NCBI RefSeq assembly: GCF_001281485.1
Contig: NZ_CP012669.1
Location: 434,001 to 498,000, forward strand
Reading direction: 5' to 3'
DNA: 64,000 nt
Origin: Altererythrobacter epoxidivorans
Lineage (GTDB): Bacteria > Pseudomonadota > Alphaproteobacteria > Sphingomonadales > Sphingomonadaceae
The translations under genes and the position numbers were made by a program. How positions within the stretch are numbered: position 1 is the first letter of the stretch; each line of letters begins with the position of its first letter. Under the pieces are notes generated by a model. It searched no databases. It worked only from the letters and a program-made list of their open reading frames with translations, and had not been told where the DNA came from. Positions 61,973 through 64,000 of this stretch are shown piece by piece.

Positions 61973-63922
61973 TCAGCGGTTCATGCGCCCGTCGATCAGC
62001 GTATCGACAATGCCGGGATCCGCGAGCGTGGAGGTGTCCCCGAGCGAACCGTAATCATTCTCCGCGATCTTGCGCAGGATGCGGCGCATGATCTTGCCGC
62101 TCCGCGTCTTGGGGAGCGCAGGGGTGAAATGCAGGTGATCGGGCGTAGCGATCGGGCCTATCTCCTTTCGCACCCATTGCCGCAATTCACCCATCAGCTC
62201 GTCGGAGTGTTCTTCACCGGCGTTGAGCGTGACATAGCAATAGATGCCCTGGCCCTTGATGTCGTGCGGGTAACCCACGACCGCGGCTTCGGAAACCTTG
62301 GCATGCAGGACCAGCGCGCTTTCGACTTCTGCCGTGCCCATGCGGTGTCCGGACACGTTGATCACATCGTCGACACGGCCGGTGATCCAGTAGTATCCGT
62401 CCTTGTCGCGGCGGCATCCGTCCCCTGTGAAATACTTGCCCTTGTAGGTGCTGAAATAGGTCTGGATGAAGCGATCGTGGTCGCCATAAACGGTACGTGC
62501 CTGGCCCGGCCAACTGCGCGTGATGCACAGATTGCCTTCGGTTGCGCCTTCCAGGACTGCCCCGTCGTTGTCGACAAGTTGCGGGCAGACGCCGAAGAAG
62601 GGCTTGCCGGCACTGCCGGGCTTCATGTCGTGTGCGCCGGGCAGGGTGGTGATCATGATCCCGCCGGTTTCGGTCTGCCACCATGTGTCGACAATTGGAA
62701 CGGTCCCGCCGCCTACGGTTTCGTGGTACCAGCGCCATGCCTCGGGATTGATCGGCTCACCCACCGAACCCATGACCCTCAGCGATGAAAGATCGTGCTT
62801 TGCGACATGGCCTTCGCCTTCGCGCATGAGGGCGCGAATGGCAGTTGGCGCGGTGTAGAAGATATTGACCTTGTGCTTCTCGCACACCGCCCAGAAACGG
62901 TCGTGGTCGGGATAATTCGGAACACCTTCGAACATGAGCGCGGTGGCCCCGTTCTGGAGCGGCCCGTAAACGATGTAGCTGTGCCCCGTGACCCAGCCAA
63001 TATCGGCCGTGCACCAGTAGATTTCGCCAGGCCGATAGTCGAACACATAGCGGAAGGTGGTTTCGGTCCAGACCGAGTAGCCGCCGGTCGTGTGGACGAC
63101 GCCCTTGGGGCTCCCGGTCGATCCCGAGGTGTAGAGGATGAACAGCGGATCTTCCGCATTCATCGGCTCGCACGGGCATTCGTCGGCAACGTCGGCCGAA
63201 TATTCGTGGTACCAGTGGTCGCGACCTTCCGTCATCGCCACGTCGGCACCCGTGTGGCTGACGACAAGGACACCCTTGGCCGGGACTTTCTCCAGAGCGG
63301 CATCGACATTGGCCTTGAGCGGGACTTTTTTCGACCCGCGCAGGCCCTGGTCCGCGGTCACGATCCAGTCGCTTTCGCAGTCCTCGACGCGGCCGGCGAT
63401 GGCGTCGGGCGAAAACCCGCCGAAGATCACCGAGTGGATTGCGCCGATACGGGCGCAGGCGAGCATGGCGAAGGCGCCTTCGGGCACCATCGGCATGTAG
63501 ATCGTCACGCGGTCACCCTTTGCCACACCGAGCTTCTTCAGCGAGTTGGCCATGCGCACGACTTCGCCCTGCAACTCGGCATAAGTGATGTGGCGGACTT
63601 CGCCTTCGGGATCGTCGGGCTCGAAAATCAGTGCGACGCGGTTACCATTCCCCGCATCGACATGGCGGTCGACTGCGTTGTGGCAGATATTGAGCTTGCC
63701 ATCCTCGAACCACTTGATGTCGACCGGATCGAATGACCAGTCGGCGACCTTCGTCGGTTTTTCGAACCAGTCGAGTCGCGCAGCCTGTTCGGCCCAGAAG
63801 CCATCTGCGTCCTCGATGCTACGAGCGTACATCGCTTCGTATTGCGAGGCATTGCAAGCGGCGCCGTCGGCGGCGGCTGCGGGCATGCGGACCCATTCTT
63901 GTTGCACGGCTTGGTCGGTCAT
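61973..63922 (-). CDS. acs: Acetyl-CoA synthetase
   Basis: The 649-residue enzyme makes acetyl-CoA from acetate, ATP and CoA. The ATP motif is [15 protein letters not shown], and [11 protein letters not shown] contains the acetate-pocket Trp. The C-terminal [11 protein letters not shown] carries the lysine that is acetylated in known Acs proteins. The length matches typical Acs (about 650). AGAGGAAAA stands before the ATG. The crbR gene follows 5 bases after its stop. An inverted repeat lies 46 bases upstream of the start and may bind the regulator. Confidence 0.95.
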   Translation of the reverse strand: MTDQAVQQEWVRMPAAAADGAACNASQYEAMYARSIEDADGFWAEQAARLDWFEKPTKVADWSFDPVDIKWFEDGKLNICHNAVDRHVDAGNGNRVALIFEPDDPEGEVRHITYAELQGEVVRMANSLKKLGVAKGDRVTIYMPMVPEGAFAMLACARIGAIHSVIFGGFSPDAIAGRVEDCESDWIVTADQGLRGSKKVPLKANVDAALEKVPAKGVLVVSHTGADVAMTEGRDHWYHEYSADVADECPCEPMNAEDPLFILYTSGSTGSPKGVVHTTGGYSVWTETTFRYVFDYRPGEIYWCTADIGWVTGHSYIVYGPLQNGATALMFEGVPNYPDHDRFWAVCEKHKVNIFYTAPTAIRALMREGEGHVAKHDLSSLRVMGSVGEPINPEAWRWYHETVGGGTVPIVDTWWQTETGGIMITTLPGAHDMKPGSAGKPFFGVCPQLVDNDGAVLEGATEGNLCITRSWPGQARTVYGDHDRFIQTYFSTYKGKYFTGDGCRRDKDGYYWITGRVDDVINVSGHRMGTAEVESALVLHAKVSEAAVVGYPHDIKGQGIYCYVTLNAGEEHSDELMGELRQWVRKEIGPIATPDHLHFTPALPKTRSGKIMRRILRKIAENDYGSLGDTSTLADPGIVDTLIDGRMNR

Positions 63923-63967
63923 GGGTTTTCCTCTCCGCTTGATCGGTTACGGATGCTTGTTTTTCGT

Positions 63968-63988
63968 GTTGGTGATTATCCTACCAAC
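63968..63988 (-). promoter_or_regulatory. Inverted repeat upstream of acs
   Basis: GTTGGT at 63968-63973 and ACCAAC at 63983-63988 form perfect 6-base arms around a 9-base spacer, 46-66 bases before the acs start. This size and position would suit a LuxR-type activator dimer such as the CrbR-like protein. Function is inference. Confidence 0.4.
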
Positions 63989-64000
63989 TGATCGAATGCG

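Noticed and set aside
1..64000. CRISPR array, tRNA, rRNA or prophage genes
   Set aside because: I saw no regularly spaced repeats, no RNA gene signatures and no phage structural or integrase genes on either strand.

Overview
The window reads as chromosomal DNA of a free-living Gram-negative alphaproteobacterium, most likely a sphingomonad (order Sphingomonadales, for example an Erythrobacter-like or Sphingomonas-like genus). The grounds are GC-rich coding, three very large TonB-dependent receptors, several fatty-acyl/ester catabolic operons, a pectin locus with a TRAP transporter, and an acetate-sensing symporter-kinase module. The genus is inference. I see no rRNA, tRNA, CRISPR array, insertion sequence or prophage. 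Coding density is high and the only gene-free gap above 300 bases is 11697-12067.

Region 1 (1-22.8 kb) is a catabolic locus for an ester-type or acyl-type substrate whose identity I cannot read from the sequence. It holds the first 29 codons of an APH-type kinase, a TesB thioesterase, an amidohydrolase, two TetR-type regulators, two secreted type-B carboxylesterases each beside a TonB receptor (the two receptors are clear paralogs facing each other across a strong bidirectional terminator), an MFS carrier, a bifunctional enoyl-CoA hydratase/3-hydroxyacyl-CoA dehydrogenase, a class-C-type serine hydrolase, a thiolase, an acyl-CoA ligase and a tandem TetR protein. A near-identical 17-base element lies upstream of the amidohydrolase and of the first esterase.

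Region 2 (22.8-29.3 kb) is a minus-strand operon of three acyl-CoA dehydrogenases and two MFS carriers. Two of the dehydrogenases are adjacent and look like subunits of a heteromeric enzyme.

Region 3 (29.4-50.2 kb) is a pectin/galacturonan utilisation locus. A LacI-type regulator sits in the middle, and five copies of a 14-base operator (TGACACCGGTTACC and close variants) lie in front of its transcription units. Outside or in the envelope are a TonB receptor, a beta-helix pectate lyase, an exported cupin, a type-B carboxylesterase, an acetyl-esterase-like hydrolase and a GH43 glycosidase. A DctPQM TRAP transporter imports uronates. In the cytoplasm, unsaturated uronate goes through an RpiB/LacAB-type isomerase (DhuI-like) and an SDR (KduD/DhuD) to 2-keto-3-deoxygluconate, while saturated galacturonate goes through UxaC, a mannitol-dehydrogenase-family reductase and UxaA to the same compound. 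KdgK phosphorylates it. The aldolase Eda is not in the window.

Region 4 (50.2-53.0 kb) is an acyl-CoA dehydrogenase divergent from an APH-family kinase plus a small DUF6285 protein. It resembles the LvaABC 4-hydroxyacyl-CoA system, a split form of animal ACAD10/11. Region 5 (53.1-64 kb) is an acetate module: a cNMP/CBS/DUF294 protein, a DnaQ-like exonuclease, a DUF4212 plus sodium:solute symporter pair, a CrbS-like symporter-histidine kinase, and on the opposite strand a CrbR-like response regulator co-transcribed with acetyl-CoA synthetase.
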